Positions 8,035 to 16,927 of a DNA stretch of 64,000 nt are shown here, piece by piece. Under the pieces are notes generated by a model, which saw only the letters and a list, made by a program, of their open reading frames with translations, had not been told where the DNA came from and did not search any database. Numbering within the stretch: position 1 is the stretch's first letter; every line of letters begins with the position of its first letter. A program made the position numbers and the translations under genes. The DNA is from Paenibacillus eucommiae (lineage in GTDB: Bacteria; Bacillota; Bacilli; Paenibacillales; NBRC-103111), in the NCBI RefSeq assembly GCF_017874215.1, contig NZ_JAGGLB010000015.1:62001-126000 (forward strand). The letters are read 5' to 3'.

Positions 8035-11000
8035 TTACACATGGATAGGCATCGCTCTTGAGGAGAAATTGACGGATTCCAGCATGTTCATAAGAGCACG
8101 GACTGTATCCAAGGAAGTCATACAGACAACACCATTCTCAACGGCTTCGCGGCGAATGCGGAAACCATCCCGCTCCGGCGTTTTACCCTTGGTCAACGTA
8201 TTAACTACGAACTGGGCTTGGCCGCCGCGGATAAGATCCAGAATATTAGGCGATCCTTCGCTCAGCTTGTGTACCGTAGTTACCGGAATGCCGGCAGCTT
8301 CAAATGCTTTTGCCGTTCCACCGGTTGCAATAATTTTGTAGCCCAGACGATAGAAGCCTGCGAAAATTTCTACAGCCTCATCTTTGTCTTTATCTGCTAC
8401 TGTTGCAATGATCGAACCTGCTGCCGGAATTTTCATTCCTGCTCCGATCAAACCTTTGTATAAGGCCTTCGCAAAATTAACATCCCGTCCCATAACTTCT
8501 CCAGTAGATTTCATTTCCGGCCCAAGTGTTGTATCCACACGGCGCAGCTTGGCAAAGGAGAATACTGGAACCTTAACTGAAATATATTGATCTTCCGGCC
8601 ATAAACCACTTGAGTAACCCATCTCAGTCAACTTTTGACCAAGAATAACACGGGTTGCAACGTTCGCCATTGGAATATTCGTTACCTTGCTCAGGAAAGG
8701 TACAGTTCTTGATGAACGAGGATTAACCTCGATTACGTACACATGATCATTGAAGATAACAAACTGGATATTGACCAGACCAAGCACGTTTAATTCTTTG
8801 GCAATTTCAGTCGTGATCTTCACGATTTGTTCTTTGATCTCTGCTGACAAGGACTGGGGAGGATACACCGCGATCGAATCGCCGGAGTGAACGCCTGCGC
8901 GCTCCACATGCTCCATAATACCCGGGATCAGAACAGTCTCTCCGTCGCAAATGGCATCCACTTCCACTTCTTTGCCTAACATGTAGCGGTCGATCAGAAC
9001 CGGATGCTCCGGATTAATTTTCACCGCGTACTCCATGTAGCTCAAGAGATCCTCGTCTGAGTATACGATCTCCATGGCACGGCCGCCAAGCACATAGGAT
9101 GGACGCACCAGTACCGGATAACCGAACTTAGCAGCAGTACCCACCGCTTGATCCACCGAAGTCACGGTGCCGCCAGGAGGCTGGGAAATGTTTAGCTTAG
9201 TAAGAAGAGCTTCAAACTTCTTCCGGTCTTCAGCAGAGTCAATACTCTCTAGATCAGATCCTAGAATTCTCACTCCTGCTTTGGATAATGGCGCTGCCAG
9301 GTTAATCGCAGTTTGTCCGCCAAATTGTACGATAACACCGATCGGCTGCTCGCGCTCAATGACGTTCATTACATCTTCGAAAAATAACGGTTCGAAGTAC
9401 AAGCGGTCAGAAGTGTTGAAATCCGTCGAGACTGTCTCCGGGTTATTGTTAATGATAACCGCTTCATAGCCTGCTGCTTGAATCGCCCATACTGCATGAA
9501 CTGTAGAGTAATCAAACTCGATACCTTGGCCAATCCGGATCGGACCGGAGCCTAGAACGATCACCTTCTGCTTGGAAGTCTCGGATACTTCATCTTCCGT
9601 TTCATAGGTTGAGTAATAATAAGGTGTAGTTGCTTCGAATTCCGCTGCACAAGTGTCTACCATTTTATAGACAGGCTTGATGTTTTGGTGCAACCGGTAC
9701 GTGCGAATATCCGCTTCTTTTGTGTAAGTAGAACTTCCTGCAAGGCTGCGAATTTCAGCAATAGCACGGTCTGTGAAGCCTTTCCGCTTTGTTTCCAGTA
9801 GAAGCTCCGGAGTAAGCTCTGCTTGCGCAATTTTCGTTTCATAACGAATCATACCTTCAAGCTTGTTCAGGAACCACCAGTCTATCTTTGTAAGTTCCTG
9901 CAGTGCATCTACCGTGTAACCGCGGCGGTAAGCTTCTGCAAGCAGGAAGAGACGCTCGTCATCCGGTTTTTGCAAACGCGACTCCAGTGTTTCCTTATCC
10001 AGCAGGTCGGTTTCCTTAAGAAACAGCCGATGTACGCCGATCTCCAAGGAACGGATCGCTTTATGAATCGATTCTTCGAAGGTACGGCCAATCGCCATAA
10101 CCTCGCCAGTCGCTTTCATTTGAGTGCCAAGCTTACGGTTGGCTGCAGTAAACTTATCGAACGGCCAGCGTGGAATTTTGGATACGATATAATCCAGGGC
10201 AGGCTCAAAGCACGCATAGGTTTGGCCGGTAACCGGATTAACCAGCTCGTCCAGCGTATAGCCGATGGCGATTTTGGCCGCCATTTTGGCAATTGGATAG
10301 CCTGTTGCTTTCGAAGCTAGTGCCGAAGAGCGGCTGACCCGCGGGTTTACTTCAATCACATAGTATTGAAAGCTGAACGGATCAAGCGCAAACTGCACAT
10401 TACAGCCGCCTTCAATGTTAAGCGCACGGATAATCTTGATGGACGCCGAGCGCAGCATTTGATATTCACGGTCCGATAGTGTCTGGCTTGGCGCCACAAC
10501 GATGCTGTCGCCCGTATGTACACCCACGGGATCAAAATTTTCCATATTACAAACTACGATACAGTTATCATTCGCATCGCGCATAACTTCGTACTCGACT
10601 TCTTTCATACCGGCTATGCTTTTTTCTACCAGGCACTGACCGATCGGGCTATAGCGAATACCGGAAGCTACTGTTTCAATCAAGTCCTCTTCATTATTAC
10701 AAATTCCACCGCCAGTTCCTCCTAGCGTGTAGGCAGGACGAACGATGATCGGATAACCAATTTCATTAGCGAAGTCAACTGCTTCTGGCACTGTAGTCAC
10801 GATAACACTGTCCGGAACCGGCTGCTCAAGCTCTCTCATTAAGTTACGGAACAGGTCGCGATCCTCAGCTTTTTCAATGGCATCAAGCTGGGTGCCGAGA
10901 AGCTTCACATTCTCGCTCTCCAAGACGCCAGCGCGGGCTAATTCAACTGCCATGTTAAGTCCCGTTTGTCCTCCAAGTGTTGGCAGAAGTCCATCCGGGC

Positions 11001-11244
11001 GTTCCTGGCGAATAATCTGGGTTACGAATTCGAGCGTAATCGGCTCGATATATACTTTGTCAGCCATATTCGTATCGGTCATTATTGTAGCTGGATTACT
11101 GTTAATCAGGACAACTTCCATGCCCTCTTCTCTTAAAGCCTGGCAAGCTTGCGTTCCGGCATAATCAAACTCTGCCGCTTGGCCAATAACGATCGGTCCT
11201 GAACCGATAACTAGAATTTTTTTGAGCGAACTATTTTTTGGCAT
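8035..11244 (-). CDS. carB: Carbamoyl-phosphate synthase large subunit
   Basis: A 1069-residue synthetase making carbamoyl phosphate from bicarbonate, ATP and ammonia supplied by CarA. Both homologous halves are present, each opening with a VIGSGPI or VLGSGPI nucleotide-binding start and containing an ATP-grasp domain, followed by the C-terminal MGS-like allosteric domain (AAGSIIATVADKDKDE onward). The ATG at 11244 is preceded by GGGGAG and overlaps the 3' end of carA by 14 bp. The frame is open about 67 codons further upstream, but that stretch lies inside carA. It sits in the PyrR-attenuated operon, so UMP control is expected. Confidence 0.97.
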   Translation of the reverse strand: MPKNSSLKKILVIGSGPIVIGQAAEFDYAGTQACQALREEGMEVVLINSNPATIMTDTNMADKVYIEPITLEFVTQIIRQERPDGLLPTLGGQTGLNMAVELARAGVLESENVKLLGTQLDAIEKAEDRDLFRNLMRELEQPVPDSVIVTTVPEAVDFANEIGYPIIVRPAYTLGGTGGGICNNEEDLIETVASGIRYSPIGQCLVEKSIAGMKEVEYEVMRDANDNCIVVCNMENFDPVGVHTGDSIVVAPSQTLSDREYQMLRSASIKIIRALNIEGGCNVQFALDPFSFQYYVIEVNPRVSRSSALASKATGYPIAKMAAKIAIGYTLDELVNPVTGQTYACFEPALDYIVSKIPRWPFDKFTAANRKLGTQMKATGEVMAIGRTFEESIHKAIRSLEIGVHRLFLKETDLLDKETLESRLQKPDDERLFLLAEAYRRGYTVDALQELTKIDWWFLNKLEGMIRYETKIAQAELTPELLLETKRKGFTDRAIAEIRSLAGSSTYTKEADIRTYRLHQNIKPVYKMVDTCAAEFEATTPYYYSTYETEDEVSETSKQKVIVLGSGPIRIGQGIEFDYSTVHAVWAIQAAGYEAVIINNNPETVSTDFNTSDRLYFEPLFFEDVMNVIEREQPIGVIVQFGGQTAINLAAPLSKAGVRILGSDLESIDSAEDRKKFEALLTKLNISQPPGGTVTSVDQAVGTAAKFGYPVLVRPSYVLGGRAMEIVYSDEDLLSYMEYAVKINPEHPVLIDRYMLGKEVEVDAICDGETVLIPGIMEHVERAGVHSGDSIAVYPPQSLSAEIKEQIVKITTEIAKELNVLGLVNIQFVIFNDHVYVIEVNPRSSRTVPFLSKVTNIPMANVATRVILGQKLTEMGYSSGLWPEDQYISVKVPVFSFAKLRRVDTTLGPEMKSTGEVMGRDVNFAKALYKGLIGAGMKIPAAGSIIATVADKDKDEAVEIFAGFYRLGYKIIATGGTAKAFEAAGIPVTTVHKLSEGSPNILDLIRGGQAQFVVNTLTKGKTPERDGFRIRREAVENGVVCMTSLDTVRALMNMLESVNFSSRAMPIHV

Positions 11245-12403
11245 AATGCAGCTCCCCTTTCTCTGATGTGGACGAAGCGGATGCTTTCCATGCGGCGAGC
11301 ATTTGCGCTTGGCGCGGCAGCTGCGGGTTATCCACTTTATGCTTACGGATGACCTCGATAAAGTCATCGAACAGGTAGCTGGAATCAAAAGGTCCCGGTG
11401 CTGCCTCAGGATGGTACTGGACGGAGAATGCCGGATGCTTCGCATGCTTTAAGCCTTCAATTGTCCGGTCATTATTGTTAATATGGGTCACAATAAGGTC
11501 TGTACCGGAAATGGACTCTTCATTTACAGTGTAGCCATGATTTTGCGAAGTAATGAAACAGCGTCCGGAGGATAAGTCTTTAACCGGATGATTACCGCCG
11601 CGGTGACCGAATTTAAGCTTCTCTGTATCAGCGCCGCAAGCAAGAGCAAACAGCTGATGACCCAGGCAGATGCCGAAAATCGGGAACTCGCCAATTAACT
11701 CACGCACAGTCGCTACAGCTTCTGGAACATCCTTAGGGTTCCCTGGGCCGTTGGAAAGCAAGACCCCATCAGGTGCTAATCGACGGATTTGCTCTGCCGT
11801 TGTATCCTGTGGCACCACTACAACATCACAATCACGTTTGGTAAGGTCGCGGATAATACCGCTTTTGGCTCCATAATCCACCACTACGATTCTTTCTTTA
11901 GAGCCCGGAGCACCAAAAACACTTTTTGTGGAAACCCGGCTTACTTGATCACACATAAAAGGAGTTGTGCCCATCATTTCCGCAAGCTCAGCTGTGGATT
12001 TACTGGATGTGGTTAAAATCCCCTTCATGACGCCATAATGGCGGATCTTGCGGGTAAGCATACGGGTGTCAATGCCGCTAATCCCGATAATGCCGTATTC
12101 CTTAAGCAGGCTGCCGACCGTATACTGTGCTCTCCAGTTACTAGGAGCTTCCTCATGTTCCCGTACTACCAGTCCATGAATGAATGGTCTAATCGATTCG
12201 AAATCATCACGGATAATGCCGTAATTCCCGATCAGTGGATAAGTCATCGTCACGATTTGTCCACAATAGGATGGATCGGAGAGCACCTCCTGATATCCAG
12301 TAATCCCTGTATTGAATACAACCTCACCGACCGAATCACCTTCACTACCGAACGATGTACCTGTAAAAAGAGTGCCGTCTTCCAGCAACAATCTTGCCTG
12401 CAT
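11231..12403 (-). CDS. carA: Carbamoyl-phosphate synthase small (glutaminase) subunit
   Basis: Releases ammonia from glutamine for CarB. The N-terminal half carries the CPSase small-chain domain (LEDGTLFTGTSFG). The C-terminal class I glutamine amidotransferase domain has the nucleophile in GICLGHQ (Cys246) and the His-Glu pair in QYHPE (His331, Glu333). With 390 residues it is slightly longer than most. The ATG at 12403 follows GAGGAG by 9 nt. The 3' end overlaps carB, as expected for subunits made in equal amounts. Confidence 0.97.
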   Translation of the reverse strand: MQARLLLEDGTLFTGTSFGSEGDSVGEVVFNTGITGYQEVLSDPSYCGQIVTMTYPLIGNYGIIRDDFESIRPFIHGLVVREHEEAPSNWRAQYTVGSLLKEYGIIGISGIDTRMLTRKIRHYGVMKGILTTSSKSTAELAEMMGTTPFMCDQVSRVSTKSVFGAPGSKERIVVVDYGAKSGIIRDLTKRDCDVVVVPQDTTAEQIRRLAPDGVLLSNGPGNPKDVPEAVATVRELIGEFPIFGICLGHQLFALACGADTEKLKFGHRGGNHPVKDLSSGRCFITSQNHGYTVNEESISGTDLIVTHINNNDRTIEGLKHAKHPAFSVQYHPEAAPGPFDSSYLFDDFIEVIRKHKVDNPQLPRQAQMLAAWKASASSTSEKGELHYAKK

Positions 12404-12452
12404 ATTCTTCAACTCCTCAGCTAATATCAAACTTTCTCAAGACCAGAAATTA

Positions 12453-13730
12453 TTAAGACCAAACTACTTTTCCTGACGCTATAGTCACTACCGGCCAACC
12501 TTGCAGCTTCCAGCCGATAAAAGGGGTATTCTTACTTTTGGAGACGATCTCCGATTTCTTGATTTCCTGCTCTGAAGCCAAATCTACAATCGTGATATCG
12601 GCAGGACTGCCTACTTCAAGCTTGCCCCAAGGAAGACTAAAAACTTCAGCCGGCTTGGCTGTAAGTCTGTCGACCAGGAAGCCGAGCGTCCACTGTCCAG
12701 TCAGTACAAACTTGGTGTACAACAGCGGGAACGCTGTTTCAAAGCCGAGAATACCGAACGGCGCCAGCATCATACCTTTGGCTTTCTCTTCCTCAGCGTG
12801 AGGAGCATGATCTGTCACGATAATATCGATCGTACCATCTTCCAGACCTTCTATGACGGCTTGTACATCTCTTGGTGTACGAAGCGGCGGGTTCATTTTC
12901 CAGTTTGCATCCAGATCTGGAATGTCTTCATCTGAAAGCACCAGATGGTGGGGACAAACCTCAGCAGTTACTTTGATTCCATGCTGCTTAGCGTGACGGA
13001 TCAAACGAACTGATTGCTCAGTGCTGACGTGGCATACATGATAATGAACGCCTGTTGCTTCAGCCAGCAGAACATCGCGTCCTACATGAATCGCCTCCGA
13101 CTCATTCGGAATGCCTTTGAGACCATGCTTACGGGCGAATTCCCCTTCAGTCACCGGAGCACCTTCAACCAGCGTGTTATCCTCGCAGTGAGCAATGATC
13201 GGCATGCCGAGCGAAGCGGCAAGGTTCATCGCATCCTTCATCATCTGTGCACTTTGTACACCTACGCCATCGTCTGTGTAACCAATCACGCCGGCCTCCT
13301 TCAAGGCGGCGAAATCCGTTAGCTCGCGTCCAAGCTCATTTTTGGTTATGCAGCCATAGGGCAGCACTCTTACTGCACCTTCCGTTTCTGCTTTATCCAA
13401 TATAAGCTTGACTGTATCAACCGTATCAATAACTGGGCGGGTATTGGGCATGCAAGCAATTGTCGTAAAACCGCCCCTAGCCGCGGAGAGAGTTCCAGTT
13501 GCTATCGTTTCCTTATGCTCAAAACCTGGTTCGCGCAAATGCACATGCATATCAATAAAGCCAGGTGAGACGAGCTTGCCAGCTGCATCTATAACTGTGT
13601 GCCCCGCTGTATCAGGAGCCTCGCCGCCATTTATGACTTGGATAATAATCCCGTCTTCTATACAAATATGGCGCTGCGTTTGTTCATTGTCAGCATCCAC
13701 AGTGAAGCCATTCAAAATCCAAATTCCCAT
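12453..13730 (-). CDS. pyrC: Dihydroorotase
   Basis: Cyclises carbamoyl aspartate to dihydroorotate. It belongs to the amidohydrolase superfamily, with zinc ligands in DMHVHLREPG (His62, His64) and later metal or catalytic residues in AHCEDN and VTDHAPH. Length is 425 residues, typical of the Gram-positive class I enzyme. A perfect AAGGAGG precedes the ATG. Third gene of the pyr operon, 32 bp after pyrB. Confidence 0.96.
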   Translation of the reverse strand: MGIWILNGFTVDADNEQTQRHICIEDGIIIQVINGGEAPDTAGHTVIDAAGKLVSPGFIDMHVHLREPGFEHKETIATGTLSAARGGFTTIACMPNTRPVIDTVDTVKLILDKAETEGAVRVLPYGCITKNELGRELTDFAALKEAGVIGYTDDGVGVQSAQMMKDAMNLAASLGMPIIAHCEDNTLVEGAPVTEGEFARKHGLKGIPNESEAIHVGRDVLLAEATGVHYHVCHVSTEQSVRLIRHAKQHGIKVTAEVCPHHLVLSDEDIPDLDANWKMNPPLRTPRDVQAVIEGLEDGTIDIIVTDHAPHAEEEKAKGMMLAPFGILGFETAFPLLYTKFVLTGQWTLGFLVDRLTAKPAEVFSLPWGKLEVGSPADITIVDLASEQEIKKSEIVSKSKNTPFIGWKLQGWPVVTIASGKVVWS

Positions 13731-13762
13731 GCTTGTCCCCTCCTTAGAGTTTTTTTTAAGTC

Positions 13763-14671
13763 TTATGCTAAGGTGCGCTCGATAACTGCCATTCTTATAG
13801 GCACTCCATGGCCAATTTGTGTAAATATTTTCGATTTCTCATGCTCCACGAGCTCATCATCAAGCTCAACGTTACGATTTACCGGAGCAGGGTGCATAAT
13901 AATCGCATGCGGCGCCATCTGAGCAGCCCGTTCTACTGTCAATCCATATTCCTTGCGGTACTCCTCGGCGGATTTGATCATCCCCTGCTCATGCCGTTCA
14001 AGCTGTACGCGGAGCATCATGACGACATCCGCCTGCAGCGCTTCTTGGAAGCTTACATAATCAGCATGCCCACTAAGCTCGGATGCTTGCATATTTGCAG
14101 GAGCGCAGAACTTCACTTTTGCCCCCATAGCCTGCAGCGCCCACAAGTTAGAACGAGCTACGCGGCTGTGCAGAATATCCCCGACAATTGCAACCGTCAA
14201 TCCTTTGATTTCACCAAAATGCTTGCGCATTGTGTACAAATCGAGCAGAGCTTGAGTTGGATGCTCATTGTTGCCGTCACCTGCATTGATCAGCGGCACC
14301 TTAATTTTCGCAGCCAGCTCTTCCAGGATGCCGATTGGCTTCAGCCGGATGACACCGGCGTCTATTCCCATCGACTCTAACGTCCTCACTGTATCGTAAA
14401 TCGATTCTCCCTTTTGCACGCTGGATTCGGCTGAGGAGAAGTTCAGTACCTCTGCACCAAGCCGCTTCTGTGCAAGTTCAAAGGAAAAGCGGGTTCTTGT
14501 GCTGTTTTCAAAAAAAAGATTCGCTACAAACCGTCCTTGCAGCTGATTCGTCACCTTGACCGGGTATTGCTCCCAGTAAGCTGCACGATCCAGAATACTG
14601 CTTATTTCAGTGGCACTCATGCCCTTCAGACCCAAAAAATGCTTCGAGGAATCCACACCTGCTATGCTCAT
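13763..14671 (-). CDS. pyrB: Aspartate carbamoyltransferase catalytic subunit
   Basis: Condenses carbamoyl phosphate with aspartate, the committed step. It shows the carbamoyl-phosphate motif STRTR (57-61), HPTQALLD (137-144) and the aspartate-side HPAPVNR near the C-terminus. No pyrI-like regulatory chain lies nearby, as usual in Bacillota, where control is transcriptional. The ATG overlaps the pyrR stop (ATGA), so translation is coupled. Length is 302 residues. Confidence 0.96.
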   Translation of the reverse strand: MSIAGVDSSKHFLGLKGMSATEISSILDRAAYWEQYPVKVTNQLQGRFVANLFFENSTRTRFSFELAQKRLGAEVLNFSSAESSVQKGESIYDTVRTLESMGIDAGVIRLKPIGILEELAAKIKVPLINAGDGNNEHPTQALLDLYTMRKHFGEIKGLTVAIVGDILHSRVARSNLWALQAMGAKVKFCAPANMQASELSGHADYVSFQEALQADVVMMLRVQLERHEQGMIKSAEEYRKEYGLTVERAAQMAPHAIIMHPAPVNRNVELDDELVEHEKSKIFTQIGHGVPIRMAVIERTLA

Positions 14672-15222
14672 TCCTGCTTCCCCCTCTGCTGTTGGATAAT
14701 TACTCTGTCCTGCTCATCAATTTCCGTTAAAAAAACATCAATTTTCTCATTTTTTGAGGTTGGTACATTTTTACCTACGTAGTCGGGACGAATCGGCAAT
14801 TCCCGATGTCCACGGTCAACCAGCACGGCAAGCTGGATCATTTGCGGCCGGCCTAAATCGATCAGCGCATCCATAGCTGCCCTTACTGTTCGCCCTGTAA
14901 AGAGGACATCATCGAAGAGGATAACTTTCTTGTCTTGAATGTGCAGCGACCCGCCCTTCGGTACTGCTTCCACCGAGCTTACCTTGATCCGGTCGTCGCG
15001 GTAGGACGTGATGTCGATCTCCCCAACAGGTATCGGCACACCCTCAATCTCCAAAATTTGCTCGGCAACCCGCTGCGCCAAATAAATCCCGCGAGTCCGT
15101 ATTCCGATCAGCATACAAGTTTCAATACCTTTATTCTTTTCCAGAATTTCATGGGCAATCCGTGTCAATGCCCTTCTTATTGCCATTTCATCCATAATTG
15201 CATGTGCTGTCGTCTCGCTCAC
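14668..15222 (-). CDS. pyrR: PyrR: UMP-dependent RNA-binding attenuator protein / uracil phosphoribosyltransferase
   Basis: Binds the pyr leader RNA when UMP is abundant and promotes termination; it also has uracil phosphoribosyltransferase activity in known family members. The PRPP-binding loop VILFDDVLFTGRT is at residues 100-112, and conserved IGIRTRG at about 39-45. Length is 184 residues. Translation begins at a GTG (15222) set by AGAAGGGAG about 10 nt upstream. Its target hairpin and the terminator are both visible in the leader (15329-15501), so the circuit is complete here. Confidence 0.96.
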   Translation of the reverse strand: MSETTAHAIMDEMAIRRALTRIAHEILEKNKGIETCMLIGIRTRGIYLAQRVAEQILEIEGVPIPVGEIDITSYRDDRIKVSSVEAVPKGGSLHIQDKKVILFDDVLFTGRTVRAAMDALIDLGRPQMIQLAVLVDRGHRELPIRPDYVGKNVPTSKNEKIDVFLTEIDEQDRVIIQQQRGKQE

Positions 15223-15328
15223 CTAAAGCCAGCTCCCTTCTGTTAACCAAGGGTAAAAGCCTGCGCGGTTCTTCATTAACTGCGCGATTGCCTTAAAATC
15301 AGGTATACCTACAAGCAGATTCTGCATC

Positions 15329-15360
15329 AAAAAAGCTCCTTGCCAATATCGGCAAGGAGC
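15329..15360 (-). terminator. pyrR leader: Attenuator terminator of the pyr operon
   Basis: The perfect 10-bp stem GCTCCTTGCC / GGCAAGGAGC, with a 6-nt loop, is followed on the minus strand by six T. It lies about 110 bp before the pyrR start, within the transcribed leader. The CCTTGCC of its left arm is complementary to GGCAAGG at 15469-15475 in the PyrR hairpin, which gives the alternative antiterminator pairing. Confidence 0.93.
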
Positions 15361-15467
15361 AATGTTTACACGAAGATATAGAGCGACGCAATCAGAGTTC
15401 AAATAACCCCGATTTACCCGCATCCCGAACCATTGGGCATGGGATACCCCGTCTTCTTCCATCGACT

Positions 15468-15501
15468 ACCTTGCCAGCCTCTCTGGACTGTTTTTAAAGG
15501 T
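15468..15501 (-). promoter_or_regulatory. pyrR leader: PyrR-binding anti-antiterminator hairpin
   Basis: The minus strand contains AGTCCAGAGAGGCT at 15476-15489, an exact match to the PyrR recognition consensus (ARUCCNGNGAGGYU). It is the loop and upper stem of a hairpin closed by CAG/CUG and CCUU/AAGG. PyrR-UMP binding here would sequester GGCAAGG and allow the downstream terminator to form. Confidence 0.93.
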
Positions 15502-15519
15502 ACATATTCAACTAAATGA

Positions 15520-15548
15520 ATTATGCCATTTTCGACAAAAGAAGTCAA
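15520..15548 (-). promoter_or_regulatory. Sigma-A promoter of the pyr operon
   Basis: On the minus strand, -35 TTGACT (15548-15543), a 17-bp spacer and -10 CATAAT (15525-15520). Transcription should begin near 15513, just before the PyrR-binding hairpin, so the whole attenuator is in the transcript. Confidence 0.85.
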
Positions 15549-15604
15549 CAGGTAAATAACTAATGGGCAGCCTATTGCGAAGCAGCTCTTTTATATAATA
15601 GAGA

Positions 15605-16840
15605 CTACAAGCTTAATTTCTTAAAGCGATCTACGGCTTTCTCCGTATTTTCCCGACTGCCGAAGGCTGTTAAGCGGAAATAGCCTTGTCCATTCTGACC
15701 GAAGCCCACACCTGGAGTGCCGACGATATTAGCTTCAGAAAGAAGCTTGTCGAAAAACTCCCAGGACCCCATCCCATTCGGAGTCTTCAACCAGATGTAT
15801 GGAGCGTTGACCCCACCGTACACCTCGATGCCAAGAGAAGAGATTCCTTCACGGATAATAGCGGCATTTGTCATGTAGTAATCTACAAGTGTAGCGATTT
15901 GGAGCTTACCCGCATCGGAGAAAATCGCAGCAGCGCCTTTTTGCGTGATATAGGAAACACCGTTGAACTTGGTAGTCTGTCTTCGGTTCCACAAGTCATT
16001 AACAGTTACTTCATTGCCTTCTTCATCACGGGCCTTTAGCTCACGCGGTACAACTACGTACGCACAGCGTGTTCCGGTAAAGCCGGCCGTTTTGGACAAG
16101 CTGCGAAACTCAATGGCCACTTCCTTGGCGCCTTCGATTTCGTATATGCTATGCGGAACATCTTTTTCCTGGATGTAAGCTTCATAAGCGGAATCGAACA
16201 GCAGGATGCAGTTATGCTCACGCGCATAGTCCACCCACACCTTAAGCTCATCCTTGGTCAATGTCATTCCAGTTGGATTGTTTGGGTAACAAAGATAGAT
16301 GAGATCCACCTTTTGGGTAGGCAGCTCAGGCTTGAAATTATTCTCAGCGTTGCATGGCAAGTAGACGATATTCTCGTAACGATTGCTTGTCTTGTTGTAG
16401 TCGCCTGAGCGTCCAGCCATTACATTGCTATCCACATATACCGGGTATACAGGATCTTGGACGGCAATTATGCTATCAAGGCTGAAAATTTCCTGAATAT
16501 TCCCTACATCACATTTCGAGCCATCGCTGACGAATACTTCATTATTGCTTAATTGAATGCCATGCGCAGCGTAGTCATGCTTAATGATCTCTTCGATCAG
16601 AAAATCGTAACCTTGCTCTGGACCATAGCCGCGGAAAGACTGCGCATCTGCCATCTCATCAACAGCATCATGAAGCGAACGAATAACGGCTTCCGGTAAA
16701 GGACGTGTCACATCCCCGATCCCAAGACTGATAATAGCTGCTTGTGGGTTATCCTGAATAAATTTGGTTCTTCTTTTTGCTATTTCCGAAAATAAGTAGC
16801 TTCCTTGAAGCTGTAAATAGTTTTGATTGATTTTTGCCAT
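15605..16840 (-). CDS. dapL: LL-diaminopimelate aminotransferase
   Basis: Converts tetrahydrodipicolinate directly to LL-diaminopimelate with glutamate as amino donor, bypassing the succinylase/acetylase routes to meso-DAP and lysine. It is a fold-type I PLP enzyme with PNNPTG (186-191), FDSAYEAY and the PLP lysine in SLSKTAGFTGTR (Lys250). The 411-residue length and N-terminal motif GIGDVTRPLP (about 40-49) are characteristic of DapL rather than generic aspartate aminotransferases. The ATG follows GAGGTGA. It lies between rluD and the pyr promoter; its product feeds the DAP residue added by MurE in the same window. Confidence 0.93.
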   Translation of the reverse strand: MAKINQNYLQLQGSYLFSEIAKRRTKFIQDNPQAAIISLGIGDVTRPLPEAVIRSLHDAVDEMADAQSFRGYGPEQGYDFLIEEIIKHDYAAHGIQLSNNEVFVSDGSKCDVGNIQEIFSLDSIIAVQDPVYPVYVDSNVMAGRSGDYNKTSNRYENIVYLPCNAENNFKPELPTQKVDLIYLCYPNNPTGMTLTKDELKVWVDYAREHNCILLFDSAYEAYIQEKDVPHSIYEIEGAKEVAIEFRSLSKTAGFTGTRCAYVVVPRELKARDEEGNEVTVNDLWNRRQTTKFNGVSYITQKGAAAIFSDAGKLQIATLVDYYMTNAAIIREGISSLGIEVYGGVNAPYIWLKTPNGMGSWEFFDKLLSEANIVGTPGVGFGQNGQGYFRLTAFGSRENTEKAVDRFKKLSL

Positions 16841-16927
16841 GATTGGTCACCTCTTCCTATAACGATAAACGTTCAGGCTAACCATTGGGAATGGATTTTT
16901 CAACACATTATTTGCACAATTTAACGG

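Larger units (their letters stand above)
15223..15604. other. pyr operon leader region
   Basis: This 380-bp gap holds the pyr promoter, the PyrR-binding anti-antiterminator, the attenuator terminator and the spacer to pyrR, each listed separately. A 79-codon open frame crosses it but overlaps the regulatory hairpins and has no convincing ribosome site. No terminator is visible directly after dapL. Confidence 0.8.

Noticed and set aside
11245..11445. 67-residue N-terminal extension of CarB
   Set aside because: It lies within carA on the same strand, has a composition unlike a protein and precedes the good ribosome site at the ATG 11244.
15223..15462. 79-codon frame upstream of pyrR as a leader peptide or gene
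   Set aside because: It runs through the attenuator terminator, has no good ribosome site and no known family; the region is explained by the PyrR leader.
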